A program made the translations under genes and the position numbers. From assembly GCA_964371615.1 (NCBI GenBank), contig CAYJMS010000003.1, positions 248,001 to 312,000 on the forward strand: a DNA stretch of 64,000 nt. Direction: 5' to 3'. Origin of the DNA: SpSt-333 sp964371615 (GTDB lineage: Bacteria > Bacteroidota > Ignavibacteria > UBA10030 > UBA8401). This document shows positions 41,694 to 50,480 of this stretch, in pieces (the first letter of the stretch is position 1; every line of letters starts with the position of its first letter). Under the pieces are notes generated by a model. The model was not told where the DNA came from, searched no databases, and was given only the letters and a program-made list of their open reading frames with translations.

Positions 41694-42569
41694 TTACTGA
41701 TACAGCGTTCCCGTATTGATCACCGGCTGCGCATCGGAATCGGAAACAAGCGCCACCATCAGGTTGTTGACCATGGTTGCTTTCTTGTCTTCGTCCAGAT
41801 TTACAATATTCTGTTCTGCGAGCATACGCAACGCATCCTGCACCATGCCGACCGCTCCTTCAACGATTTTCTTTCGCGCGGCAATGATCGCCTGCGCCTG
41901 TTGTCGCCGCAGCATCGCCTGGGCTATTTCCTGTGCGTAGGCAAGGTGGCTGATACGGGCTTCGATGATATCGACGCCGGCAACTTCCAACCGTGTCTGC
42001 ACCTGTTTTTGCAATCCTTCGGCGATCTGTTGCGGATTTCCGCGCAGCGACGCTTTGTCGTCATCATGGGAATCGTACGGATATTCCGATGCCAGTGCGC
42101 GGATCGCCGTTTCACTCTGGATCGCAACAAACTGTTCATAATTCTCGACATCGAATAATGCCCGGGCGGAATCGACAACGCGATACACCACCACGGCACC
42201 GATTTCGATCGGATTTCCGTCGAGGTCGTTCACTTTTATCTTCTCGCTGTTAAAATTGTGGATGCGCAGCGAGACATGTTTTTTTGTGACAAACGGATTT
42301 GTGTAAAAAAATCCCGATTCTCTCACGGAACCGATATACTTTCCGAAGAGTACAAGAACGCGTGCCTCGTTCGGCTGCACAATAAAGAATCCGCCGAAGG
42401 CAATAAAATTTAGAATGAGTGCCGGGACGAAAATCCATAACATCCATGGCTCCTCCATCTGAATCATCATAACGAGCCAATAGACGTTGAAGATAGAAAG
42501 CCCGATGACAAGAAAAAGCATTAAATAGCCGTTGATTTTCGAGCCGGGTTTTTCGGTGATTTTTTCCAT
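41694..42569 (-). CDS. SPFH (stomatin/prohibitin-like) membrane protein
   Basis: 291 residues: two N-terminal membrane helices (INGYLMLFLVIGLSIFNVYW and WMLWIFVPALILNFIAFGGF), then an SPFH/Band 7 domain (about 75-200, EARVLVLFGKYIGSVRESGF, VNDLDGNPIEIGAVVVYRVV, VQTRLEVAGVDIIEARISHL) and helices rich in Ala/Glu/Gln (QAMLRRQQAQAIIAARKKIV). SPFH proteins make large ring assemblies at the membrane. Function here unknown. AGGAG is before the ATG. Confidence 0.9.
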   Translation of the reverse strand: MEKITEKPGSKINGYLMLFLVIGLSIFNVYWLVMMIQMEEPWMLWIFVPALILNFIAFGGFFIVQPNEARVLVLFGKYIGSVRESGFFYTNPFVTKKHVSLRIHNFNSEKIKVNDLDGNPIEIGAVVVYRVVDSARALFDVENYEQFVAIQSETAIRALASEYPYDSHDDDKASLRGNPQQIAEGLQKQVQTRLEVAGVDIIEARISHLAYAQEIAQAMLRRQQAQAIIAARKKIVEGAVGMVQDALRMLAEQNIVNLDEDKKATMVNNLMVALVSDSDAQPVINTGTLYQ

Positions 42570-42780
42570 TGTAACGCTCCTTTCGTTGTTTGATATTGCA
42601 ATGATATCATTTTAATATCGAACTGTCAAGCTAAAAATTATTAGAATTTAAAGGGCGAAATGAATAATTCGTTAGGTGTAGGACGCCTCTATGGTGTCCT
42701 ACACCTATATGAATTTTTACAAGCATTTATTGTATAACTCCTCTACCTTGTTGCATACACTCTTTATCGCGGATAATCAG

Positions 42781-43920
42781 ATGAAACCATTCATTTCAAT
42801 CATTCTTCTTGTTCTTGTTACGGCGACCGGATATTCGCAGACAATGCGGGCGCGTGATTACGGTATTACCATCGGTGTACTGAAACCCGGGCAATACAAT
42901 GCCATCACCGACGTCGGCGGAGTCACAGTGGGACAGACGACACTGATAGAGGGAAAACAGATCCGCACGGGTGTTACCGCAATTCTTCCTCACGGGGAAA
43001 ATATTTTTCAATTAAAGGTCCCCGCCGCAATCTATATCGGCAACGGATTCGGGAAGCTGGCGGGCTACTCGCAGGTAAAAGAATTGGGCAACATCGAAAC
43101 ACCGATCGTTCTCACAAACACGCTCTCCGTTGCAACGGCGATGGATGCATTAGTCGGTTACACGCTTGCTCTACCGGGAAATAAAGAAGTTCGTTCCGTC
43201 AATGCTGTGGTCGGCGAAACGAACGACGGCGGCCTCAATGATATCCGCGGCCGTCATGTGCGCCGGGAGCATGTGCTGAATGCGATCCGCACCGCTGCGT
43301 CCGGTCCTGTTGCAGAAGGAAACGTCGGCGCCGGCACCGGTACGATTTGTTTTGGATTTAAAGGAGGGATCGGCACCTCTTCCCGCGTTCTCCCTTCGTC
43401 TCTCGGCGGTTATACTGTCGGCGTGTTGGTGCAGACTAATTTCGGCGGAGTGTTGGAGATCAACGGCGTTCCCGTCGGAAAAGAACTGGAACAATTCTCG
43501 TTCCGCAACGACATTATAAAGAGCGGTGACGGATCGTGCATGATTGTTGTGGCGACCGATGCACCGCTGGATGCACGGAATCTCGAGCGGCTTGCAAAAA
43601 GAGCAATGATGGGATTGGCAAAGACCGGCGGCATCGCCTCCAACGGCAGCGGGGATTATGTGATCGCTTTTTCGTCCGCAAAAAATAATTTTATCAATGA
43701 ATCCGAAAAGTCGATGCTCTATAAAAGCGAAACGCTTAAAAATGATTATCTCTCACCGCTCTTCCTGGCAGTCATCGAGGCGACGGAAGAGGCGATCGTC
43801 AATTCGTTGTTCGCGGCAAAGACAATGACGGGGCGTGATGGTAATGAGGTGAAATCGCTGCCGGTTGACAGAGTGGTGGAAATAATGAAGAAGTATAACA
43901 AGATACAGAATATGCGTTAA
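42781..43920 (+). CDS. P1-family (DmpA-like) N-terminal nucleophile aminopeptidase, exported
   Basis: 379 residues from the ATG at 42781 with a signal peptide (KPFISIILLVLVTATGYSQ); an open frame upstream lacks it. Family motifs: GVTAILPHGENIFQ, AAIYIGNGFGKLAGYSQVKE, VGETNDGGLNDIRGRHV, AGTGTICFGFKGGIGTSS and KSGDGSCMIVVATDAPLDAR. In P1/DmpA enzymes the chain self-cleaves before the Ser of GxS, here Ser about 252 in GDGS, giving two subunits with Ser as N-terminal nucleophile. Hydrolyses amino acid amides or small peptides. Confidence 0.9.
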   Translation: MKPFISIILLVLVTATGYSQTMRARDYGITIGVLKPGQYNAITDVGGVTVGQTTLIEGKQIRTGVTAILPHGENIFQLKVPAAIYIGNGFGKLAGYSQVKELGNIETPIVLTNTLSVATAMDALVGYTLALPGNKEVRSVNAVVGETNDGGLNDIRGRHVRREHVLNAIRTAASGPVAEGNVGAGTGTICFGFKGGIGTSSRVLPSSLGGYTVGVLVQTNFGGVLEINGVPVGKELEQFSFRNDIIKSGDGSCMIVVATDAPLDARNLERLAKRAMMGLAKTGGIASNGSGDYVIAFSSAKNNFINESEKSMLYKSETLKNDYLSPLFLAVIEATEEAIVNSLFAAKTMTGRDGNEVKSLPVDRVVEIMKKYNKIQNMR

Positions 43921-43944
43921 CCGCTGTTTTAGAGGTGGTTTAAT

Positions 43945-45399
43945 ATGAAAAAAAACTTTGTTTCCTTTTGGCTGTTTTTGATCGGTTTATCATACGGTCA
44001 GGTTGGAGGTTGGAGCACTCCGGTCATCATTGATAGCATAAGAGATATTGGAGAACCATTGATTGCGGTGAGCAAAGAAGGACAAATTGCCATTCTTGGT
44101 AATGTTTCTATGAGTCCTTCCCCATTGTATATTTCGAACGATAACGGCAAATCATTCCAGTTGCAATCCCAATTCACTCCCGAAAAGCCAATCTATCGAT
44201 TTGGGTACCCGAATGGATTGAGTTATGATTCCGATGGAAATATCTGGGTGTATTGGGTGTGGCATGAATGCGTTGATTCCGATTGCTATTTTTTTACAAA
44301 TACATGGTTGTATATTTCTCGGTCGTCAGACGGCGGGAAGAATTTTGAGCATCTTCTGAAATTGTATGGTGGTTACAACACTATGACGACTGCGCGTCAT
44401 AATCAATGGTTGCAAATTGGTGCTGATAATACGGTTCATTTTCTCCGCGACAGTACGTGGTATGATCCCGCGAAAAGTACGACGGATGACCAGTTGATTT
44501 ATACTAGAATTAATCAGGGGGACCCATCAAAACGGGTTGACGTATACGTGCCTATGTTGCCGGACACATCATATTTTTCTGGAATTGGAGAATTTATTCT
44601 TGTCAACGATAGTGTTCCCATAATAACTTATCGTTCTCTTGTTTATGATAACTCTAAATATATTGATGTTAACTATTATCATAGAATTATCTCGCACGAC
44701 AGTATCCATTCTAAGATTGATAGCGCTTTACATAATATTGTTCTGGGGCAGAATGGAATTATTTACGCAACAAGTGTTTTTACGAAACCGGACAGGAGTA
44801 ATGTTTGCTATCTAAAAACATCATATGATAACGGTGAATCGTTCAATGAATTTCAAGAAATTACTGATCGTGCCTATTCAATACAAGCGGCAGATTCATT
44901 GTATCAACATAGTTTGCGTTGGGTGAATCCGATACACAATTTTCGCTACTATAAATTTCAGGGCTTGGCGTCACCTCCCCTGGATTCAACATATTTCGGC
45001 ACCTATACTTACGGTCGATTAGTATTAGACGATAAGGGGGGTAAATACATCGTCGCCCGTGGATCAGGAAATAAAAGCTATTTTATTGGGAGAGATATAA
45101 TATCAAGAGTCAATAAATATGAATCACCGGCCACGTCAAACGATTTCTTTGTATCTCTCTCTCCAAATCCATACAATAATTCTGCGTTGTTATTTGTGCA
45201 AATTCCAAGGCGGGGCGCAGTCGATATAAAAATACACGACATTCTTGGCAGAGAGCTTCTTTCGTTGAGCGGCGTTCAGGTGAACGAAGGCGCTAACAGA
45301 ATTCCGATCGACGGAACAAATCTCTCCAGCGGAATATATCTTATAAGCGTCTACTTCCAAAACCGCGTGGCAATCGTAAAATCACAGTTGATCAGGTGA
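43945..45399 (+). CDS. Exported beta-propeller-like protein with type IX sorting domain
   Basis: 484 residues. Signal peptide (NFVSFWLFLIGLSYGQVGG), then repeats of a sialidase/BNR type (LYISNDNGKSFQLQSQF; LYISRSSDGGKNFEHLLKLY; LKTSYDNGESFNEFQEITDR with the Ser/Asn-x-Asp-x-Gly-x-x-F box). It ends with a T9SS sorting domain (VSLSPNPYNNSALLFVQIPR, VDIKIHDILGRELLSLSG, SSGIYLISVYFQNR). The DNA is visibly richer in A+T than its neighbours, as seen in its many AAT/TAT codons, so it may be recently gained. Role: unknown secreted surface protein; no sialidase catalytic residues were identified. Confidence 0.85.
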   Translation: MKKNFVSFWLFLIGLSYGQVGGWSTPVIIDSIRDIGEPLIAVSKEGQIAILGNVSMSPSPLYISNDNGKSFQLQSQFTPEKPIYRFGYPNGLSYDSDGNIWVYWVWHECVDSDCYFFTNTWLYISRSSDGGKNFEHLLKLYGGYNTMTTARHNQWLQIGADNTVHFLRDSTWYDPAKSTTDDQLIYTRINQGDPSKRVDVYVPMLPDTSYFSGIGEFILVNDSVPIITYRSLVYDNSKYIDVNYYHRIISHDSIHSKIDSALHNIVLGQNGIIYATSVFTKPDRSNVCYLKTSYDNGESFNEFQEITDRAYSIQAADSLYQHSLRWVNPIHNFRYYKFQGLASPPLDSTYFGTYTYGRLVLDDKGGKYIVARGSGNKSYFIGRDIISRVNKYESPATSNDFFVSLSPNPYNNSALLFVQIPRRGAVDIKIHDILGRELLSLSGVQVNEGANRIPIDGTNLSSGIYLISVYFQNRVAIVKSQLIR

Positions 45400-45404
45400 T
45401 CTAA

Positions 45405-45439
45405 CAGTGATGCCATGACTCAAAGTCATGGCATCACTG
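45405..45439. repeat. Long perfect hairpin between convergent genes
   Basis: 16-base arms CAGTGATGCCATGACT / AGTCATGGCATCACTG with a CAA loop, no T-run. It directly precedes a classical terminator at 45457 and may be an additional transcript end or RNA stabilising structure. Confidence 0.7.
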
Positions 45440-45456
45440 AATTCCATTACTGAAAT

Positions 45457-45485
45457 AAAAAAGGAACCCTGCGGGTTCCTTTTTT
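45457..45485. terminator. Bidirectional rho-independent terminator
   Basis: 13-base arms AAAAAAGGAACCC / GGGTTCCTTTTTT with TGC loop. A- and T-runs on both sides make it usable for the plus-strand T9SS gene and for the minus-strand yidC transcript. Confidence 0.92.
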
Positions 45486-45504
45486 TATTTTCCATCAAAT
45501 ACTT

Positions 45505-47313
45505 TTACTTCTTCGGCGGCTTCGGCATGTTCTTCGCCAGCCGTTCCATAAATCCGCTCTTTCGCTTGTTCTCCGGAATCTTCTTCAGCGGTTCGTTGCT
45601 GTGAATCTTGTTGAAGTAATATTGCTGCCCGATCGAGAGCAGGTTGAAAACGAAGTAGTACAGATTTAATCCCGACGGGAAGTGGTTGAACATCACCGTC
45701 ATCATAATCGGCATCATCCAGACCAACATCTTCTGTGTCGGGTCTGTCACAGTCTGCTTCTGCTGGATAAACATCGTAATTCCCATCGCCAGCGTTACGC
45801 CGCTGATGTGGTTGCCGAGCAGCGGCAGCACCATCGGCAATGGGATCAGCACGTCCGGCACGGAGAGATCGGTAATCCACAGCATAAACGATTCCTGACG
45901 CAATTGGATCGACGACGAGAAGAGCGAATAGAGTGCAAAGAGGATCGGCATCTGCAGCAGCAACGGCAGGCAGCCGCCGGCGGGATTGACGCCGTACTCC
46001 TTGTATAATTTCATTGTCTGCACGTTCATCGTCTGCGGATCGTTCTTGTACTTCTCCCGCATCTCCTGCATCAACGGCTGCAGCTTCTGCATGTTCCGCA
46101 TCGAACGCATGCTGGTCTTTGTCAGCGGGTGCAGCGCCAGTTTGATGATGATCGAGAAGACGATAATTACTAATCCGTAGTTCGGGATAAACGAATGCAG
46201 AAAATTGAACAGCGGAATAAAGAGATAGACCGTCAACGGACGTATCCACGACCAGCCGAGCGACATAATATCTTCCAGTTCGCGGTCGTATTCCTTTATG
46301 GTTGAAAATTCCAGCGGGCCGATAAAGACCTTCAGTTTCGCGGTCTCCACCGAGCTGTTTTTGAAGGGATATTTCAGGGCGATGGCGTAGGTCTCCACTG
46401 CGCCGTTGTCTGCAGCCGCAAGATGCTGACCTTCGAGATATGCGCCGGAGGCTTTCTTGTCTTCCGACATCAGCGCCACGGCAAAATACTTCGAGCGGGT
46501 CGCCACCCAGTCCGTCTGTCCCGATGGGTCTTCCTTCGGATTGTCTCCGACTGACGAGGCGTTTACTTCCATCAGCGTTCCTCCGCCGTATGTATAAGCG
46601 GCGGCGTTATTCGATTCATCGATACTGTTGTATTCGGTGAACTTTATTCCGCTTTCCCACAGGATTTGGTACTCATAATTTGCCACGACGTTCTGCATTC
46701 CTTCAAACGCGAGATCAGCGTCAAAATCATACACGCCGTTCTTGAATGTCAGCCGTTTGACGATTCGACCCTCTTTTGCGTCCAGCACCATTTCGACGGT
46801 GAACTGATCGTCGCCGGTCAGCACTTTCTTTCCGCCGATCGGAATCTGCGCCGTAAAAAAGTGATTCCTTGTGTTGATGATTTTTCCGTCCGCCGTAGTA
46901 AACAGGATGCTGAAATCTCCTCTTGAGGAGGAGAGCAGTTGGGCGGGATGGTGATCCCACGTCTTGTAGTTTTTCAGCGTCCACTGCTTGACTGTTCCTC
47001 CCCGTGTCGTCAATTCGACGATGTATAAATCCGTCTCGACGGTGAATGTCTTTTCGATACCGGTGGCGGTGCCGCCGAAGTATCGGCCGAGCGTGTCGGC
47101 ATAGAGCGGCTGCTGTTGTTGCTGCAGGGGTTGAATGCTTTGTTGTTGCTGCGGCGCTGCGGGGACCGGCGAAGTGATAAAGGAATCCCTTTTGGTCTCG
47201 GTTGTCGTCGCGGTAGATGCCGGTTCGGGCTGTGAGTTCGGAGCGGTATACCACATCCACAACATCAGCACTGCAGCGATAAGAATGAAGCCGAAAGTTT
47301 CTTGTTTTCCCAT
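45505..47313 (-). CDS. yidC: Membrane protein insertase YidC
   Basis: 602 residues, the long form of Gram-negatives. One N-terminal helix (ETFGFILIAAVLMLWMWY), a Gln-rich linker (about 40-75), a large periplasmic domain (about 85-350) and the conserved 60KD_IMP domain (about 375-575) with NYGLVIIVFSIIIKLALHPL, TKTSMRSMRNMQKLQPLMQE, NPAGGCLPLLLQMPILFALY and a basic C-terminal tail (MERLAKNMPKPPKK). Inserts proteins in the inner membrane, with or without SecYEG. Part of the yidC-yidD-rnpA-rpmH operon left of the origin. Confidence 0.97.
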   Translation of the reverse strand: MGKQETFGFILIAAVLMLWMWYTAPNSQPEPASTATTTETKRDSFITSPVPAAPQQQQSIQPLQQQQQPLYADTLGRYFGGTATGIEKTFTVETDLYIVELTTRGGTVKQWTLKNYKTWDHHPAQLLSSSRGDFSILFTTADGKIINTRNHFFTAQIPIGGKKVLTGDDQFTVEMVLDAKEGRIVKRLTFKNGVYDFDADLAFEGMQNVVANYEYQILWESGIKFTEYNSIDESNNAAAYTYGGGTLMEVNASSVGDNPKEDPSGQTDWVATRSKYFAVALMSEDKKASGAYLEGQHLAAADNGAVETYAIALKYPFKNSSVETAKLKVFIGPLEFSTIKEYDRELEDIMSLGWSWIRPLTVYLFIPLFNFLHSFIPNYGLVIIVFSIIIKLALHPLTKTSMRSMRNMQKLQPLMQEMREKYKNDPQTMNVQTMKLYKEYGVNPAGGCLPLLLQMPILFALYSLFSSSIQLRQESFMLWITDLSVPDVLIPLPMVLPLLGNHISGVTLAMGITMFIQQKQTVTDPTQKMLVWMMPIMMTVMFNHFPSGLNLYYFVFNLLSIGQQYYFNKIHSNEPLKKIPENKRKSGFMERLAKNMPKPPKK

Positions 47314-47317
47314 TGTC

Positions 47318-47557
47318 TTATTGTCGTTTGGTAAATGAAAAATGTTCGGGAACCGGATCGTATCCCCCTTCGTGGTACGGGTGACACTTCAAAATTCTTT
47401 TGGTTCCGAGATATAATCCTTTGACCGATCCGTGCTTGCGTATCGCGTCAATCGTGTACTGTGAACAGGTGGGATAGAATCTGCAGGAGTTTGCCGGCAG
47501 AAACGGAGAGATCACCATCTGATACACGCGCACGACAAATATAAGAATGTATCTCAT
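47318..47557 (-). CDS. yidD: Membrane protein insertion efficiency factor YidD
   Basis: 79 residues. Text VYQMVISPFLPANSCRFYPT, CSQYTIDAIRKHGSVKGLYL, CHPYHEGGYDPVP is the complete family signature. An amphipathic protein that helps YidC. Starts by an ATGA overlap with the rnpA stop and ends 4 bases before yidC. Confidence 0.96.
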   Translation of the reverse strand: MRYILIFVVRVYQMVISPFLPANSCRFYPTCSQYTIDAIRKHGSVKGLYLGTKRILKCHPYHEGGYDPVPEHFSFTKRQ

Positions 47558-47943
47558 AGCATATCAAGGATCTGTCGGTGAATGGCGATCCATTCCCGGT
47601 TGATCTCTTCCAGCGATACACGACGGATGTCGGTTCCCGCTCCTCCTTTGTACGACAGCACGATCTCGATGCAGAGACTTTTTTTTTCGGCAATCGCGCC
47701 GATCTCGTGAATTGTCTTCCGTGCAGATTCTTTCATCAATCGTTTTATTTTATTTCGCCGCGTGGCAAGCGGCACCCGCCTTTTGGATGCGGTAAAGCCA
47801 ATATGAATGCCCGGACTACTCTCCGGCCGTATCACCACATAACCCGACAGAAGCGTTCCGTGAATACTTGTCCCGTTGGAGATGATCCTGCTAAACGATT
47901 GAAACCCGCGAAGGATGATTGATTTGGGAAGTGTTTGTTGCAC
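47554..47943 (-). CDS. rnpA: Ribonuclease P protein component
   Basis: 129 residues from a GTG start. The RNR signature reads ATRRNKIKRLMKESAR around residue 60; LPKSIILRGFQSFSRIISNG and VVIRPESSPGIHIGFTASKR fit RnpA, a little longer than the 115-120 norm. Binds the catalytic RNA that matures tRNA 5' ends. 71 bases after rpmH, stop overlaps yidD. Confidence 0.93.
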   Translation of the reverse strand: MQQTLPKSIILRGFQSFSRIISNGTSIHGTLLSGYVVIRPESSPGIHIGFTASKRRVPLATRRNKIKRLMKESARKTIHEIGAIAEKKSLCIEIVLSYKGGAGTDIRRVSLEEINREWIAIHRQILDML

Positions 47944-48014
47944 GTTGTATCGCCGCGATCCGAATGCGCTGCTGAAGTTGAGAGGAGAAACCAGGACGAT
48001 AGCAACGCCACGCT

Positions 48015-48167
48015 TTAGTTACGTGGCTCGTCGCTGACCGTCAATTTATGCCGTCCTTTGGCGCGGCGGCTGGACAACACTTTGCGTCCGTTTTTGGTAG
48101 CCATACGTTCGCGAAAACCGTGTGTATTCCTTCTTTTTCGCTTGTGTGGTTGAAAAGTGCGTTTCAT
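48015..48167 (-). CDS. rpmH: 50S ribosomal protein L34
   Basis: Found by translating the minus strand; 50 residues beginning MKRTFQPHKRKRRNTHGFRE and continuing RMATKNGRKVLSSRRAKGRH, the universal L34 sequence. AAGGAG lies 6 bases before the ATG. L34 is usually 44-46 residues; the tail KLTVSDEPRN is slightly longer. First gene of the minus-strand operon beside the origin. Confidence 0.98.
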   Translation of the reverse strand: MKRTFQPHKRKRRNTHGFRERMATKNGRKVLSSRRAKGRHKLTVSDEPRN

Positions 48168-48615
48168 TGCTTCTCCTTTATTGAAAAATCTTCATAAGAT
48201 ACAAAAATGCGGCAGGCGAAACAAGATAATTTTGCCTTTTCGTCGATTCAAATTCCCCGAAGAGATATATTTCTTTTATTAAAAATAATATTTTTCTTGA
48301 CTTCCACCGTGCGGTAACGTTATTATGATTGTATTCACCTTGGATATTGCTGTGTGGATGAAATGTGGATAACTTTTTAACGGGTTTCAGAGTGTGGAAG
48401 TGGCGTGGAAGACTGAAGAAAAGATATTCACATGTTCTGTTGATAAGTTTCGCTGGCTGGCTGTGTGTTGTTGATTTTCAATGGGTTATGGTGGCAAATC
48501 TAATGTGTATAATTCTCACATTTGTGTAAGTTTTTTATTTTTGAGTTTTCCTTGTGTTAATAATATGGTGGATAACTCGGTAGATCGTGTTGATAAGTTA
48601 TTAGAAAAGGATCCA
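48168..48615. other. rpmH-dnaA intergenic region, upstream part of oriC
   Basis: 448 bases without a gene. DnaA-box-like 9-mers on the minus strand: TTATCCACA (48364-48372, perfect), TTATACACA (48504-48512, perfect for TTATNCACA), TTATCCACC (48567-48575), TTATCAACA (48438-48446 and 48588-48596). One on the plus strand: ATATTCACA (48424-48432). Several TGTGGA half-boxes are also present. Bases 48269-48305 are A+T-rich (TTTCTTTTATTAAAAATAAT). It also holds the divergent promoters of rpmH and dnaA, which I cannot place exactly. Confidence 0.8.
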
Positions 48616-50055
48616 ATGATTTCAATTGCTTCCGACAACAATATTACCCTGCCAGATTCAAGAGAGCAACTAGAGGTTTCCTGGGGTGAAATTCTAGCCC
48701 TAATCCGGCCTCAGATAAATTCCCAAAGCTTCAAAACGTGGTTCGAGCCCATTAAACCGGTCCGTTTTGAGAATAGCGAGCTGACGGTCAATGTGCCGAG
48801 TCAATTCTTTTATGAGTGGCTTGAGGAACATTACCATTCGCTGGTGTCGGCATCGCTGCAGTCGGTGTTCGGCGCATCAGTCAAACTTGTATACAATGTG
48901 CTGCCTCTTGACGAGCCGGTATCATCGATAGTTGTCGCTTCCACCGATCTGCCGGCGCGTTTGGCCGATACCGGTCCATCAAGGATTGAGGTCGCCGAAA
49001 ATGCCAAACCGCTGCCGTATGAAACAACCAATCTGAACAAACGGCACACATTCAATAATTTCGTCAAGGGAGAAAGCAATCAGCTGGCGCGGGCTGCCGC
49101 CATGGCGGTAGCCAATAATCCCGGCGGAACCTCTTTTAATCCCCTTGTGCTCTACGGCGGCACTGGACTCGGAAAAACCCATTTAATGCAGGCAATCGGC
49201 AATTACGCGCTGGAAAACGGAAAAGCAAAGCGCGTGATGTATATCTCCAGTGAAAAATTTACCATAGAGTTTATCGATGCGATCCGCGGGGATAAAACCA
49301 ACGATTTCTCCAATTTTTACCGGAGCATGGATATTCTGATTGTCGACGATATTCAGTTCTTCTCCGGAAAAGAAAAAACGCAGGACAGTTTTTTTCATAC
49401 CTTCAACTCCCTTCATCAGCTTGGTAAACAGATTATTCTCTCCTCCGACCGGCCGCCGAAGGAGCTGCAGGGATTGGACGACCGGTTGATTTCCCGGTTT
49501 CAATGGGGGTTGACCGCAGACATTCAGCCGCCCGATCTTGAGACGCGCACCGCTATTCTGCGAAAGAAGTGCGATGATGAAGGCGTATTTATTCCCGATC
49601 AGGTGCTTGATTTTGTTGCGGCAAACGTGACATCGAATGTCCGGGAGTTGGAGGGTTGTTATACCAGCCTGTTGTTTAAAGCTTCGCTGGAGGGAAAAGA
49701 GGTAGATATCGATCTTGCCCGCGAGGTGCTGCGTTCGATTGTCAACGACATCAAGTCTCCGTTAACGGTCGAGGAAATACAGCGAATTGTTGCAGAGTTT
49801 TACGATATCCCGAACGATCTTCTCCGCGCAAAAACCCGGAAACAGGAAATTGTCATTGCGCGTCAGGTGGCAATGTATCTCGCCAAAGAATTGACCAATT
49901 GTTCATTAAAGACAATCGGTTTGAATTTCGGCGGACGGGATCACAGCACGGTGATTCATGCGTATCAAACGGTGGAAGAACAAATTAAAATCGATCCGAA
50001 ATTCCGCTCGTCCATCGAACAGGTGAAAAGAAAAATTGAAATATATTCGCGATAA
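48616..50055 (+). CDS. dnaA: Chromosomal replication initiator protein DnaA
   Basis: 479 residues from the ATG at 48616, chosen for its AAAAGG site 6 bases away and because the longer frame (48481) is DnaA-box sequence. Domain I about 15-90 (WGEILALIRPQINSQSFKTW, YEWLEEHYHSLV), AAA+ domain III about 135-350 with Walker A GGTGLGKTH, Walker B ILIVDDIQF, sensor motifs (DDRLISRF), and domain IV about 375-479 with the DNA signature FGGRDHSTVIHAYQT. Starts replication by opening oriC, whose boxes flank the gene on both sides; autoregulation is likely. Confidence 0.97.
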   Translation: MISIASDNNITLPDSREQLEVSWGEILALIRPQINSQSFKTWFEPIKPVRFENSELTVNVPSQFFYEWLEEHYHSLVSASLQSVFGASVKLVYNVLPLDEPVSSIVVASTDLPARLADTGPSRIEVAENAKPLPYETTNLNKRHTFNNFVKGESNQLARAAAMAVANNPGGTSFNPLVLYGGTGLGKTHLMQAIGNYALENGKAKRVMYISSEKFTIEFIDAIRGDKTNDFSNFYRSMDILIVDDIQFFSGKEKTQDSFFHTFNSLHQLGKQIILSSDRPPKELQGLDDRLISRFQWGLTADIQPPDLETRTAILRKKCDDEGVFIPDQVLDFVAANVTSNVRELEGCYTSLLFKASLEGKEVDIDLAREVLRSIVNDIKSPLTVEEIQRIVAEFYDIPNDLLRAKTRKQEIVIARQVAMYLAKELTNCSLKTIGLNFGGRDHSTVIHAYQTVEEQIKIDPKFRSSIEQVKRKIEIYSR

Positions 50056-50480
50056 CGGTACAATGTTTTTCCGGGGTGCGGCGGAAGTGCCGCACTTATT
50101 ATTTTAAAAGAGTTGTTCACACTGTTACGTGGATATACTGTTGATTGATGTTATTCGGTTGTGCATAAGCATTCTTATTTCTTGAGAGGTCATTGTGAGT
50201 GTGTATGAGTGTGGATATGTGAATGGATTGTGTACATCTTCTGCACACATCATATCTGTTGAATACCGTTGTAAAGGGTGAGAATCGGAGTGTTATCCAC
50301 ATCTCCACACCCCTTATTACTACTATTAATATATTTTAAATATCTATTATAATATATCTTCTAACCCACTGAAAGAATATGCACTTACAGGCTTTCTTCT
50401 TTTGAGTTTGGGCAGCATTTTTTGTATATTTCATAATTGAATTTGACCGATTTTTCCCACTTTTTTACAGGAGATTGATA
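50056..50480. other. dnaA-dnaN intergenic region, downstream part of oriC with probable unwinding site
   Basis: 425 bases without a gene. DnaA boxes: TTGTTCACA (50113-50121), TTATGCACA on the minus strand (50160-50168, perfect), ATATCCACA on the minus strand (50210-50218), TTATCCACA (50293-50301, perfect). An A+T-rich block 50314-50372 follows the last box. At 50318-50330 TACTACTATTAAT reads, on the other strand 3' to 5', ATGATGATAATTA, i.e. GAT/GAT/AAT trios as in the DnaA-trio of Bacillus. A hairpin at 50076 probably ends dnaA. Confidence 0.8.
50076..50095 (+). terminator. Hairpin after dnaA
   Basis: 7-base arms GTGCGGC / GCCGCAC with a 6-base loop GGAAGT, then TTATTATTTT. It lies 21 bases after the dnaA stop, so dnaA and dnaN may be separate transcripts. 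Confidence 0.6.

Noticed and set aside
45405..45485. Small RNA gene formed by two consecutive hairpins
   Set aside because: The position between convergent genes and the A/T-runs are explained by termination; no promoter was seen.
48481..48615. Longer dnaA reading frame starting at 48481
   Set aside because: This stretch holds several DnaA boxes and no domain I homology; the ATG at 48616 has a proper ribosome site and begins the conserved part shortly after.
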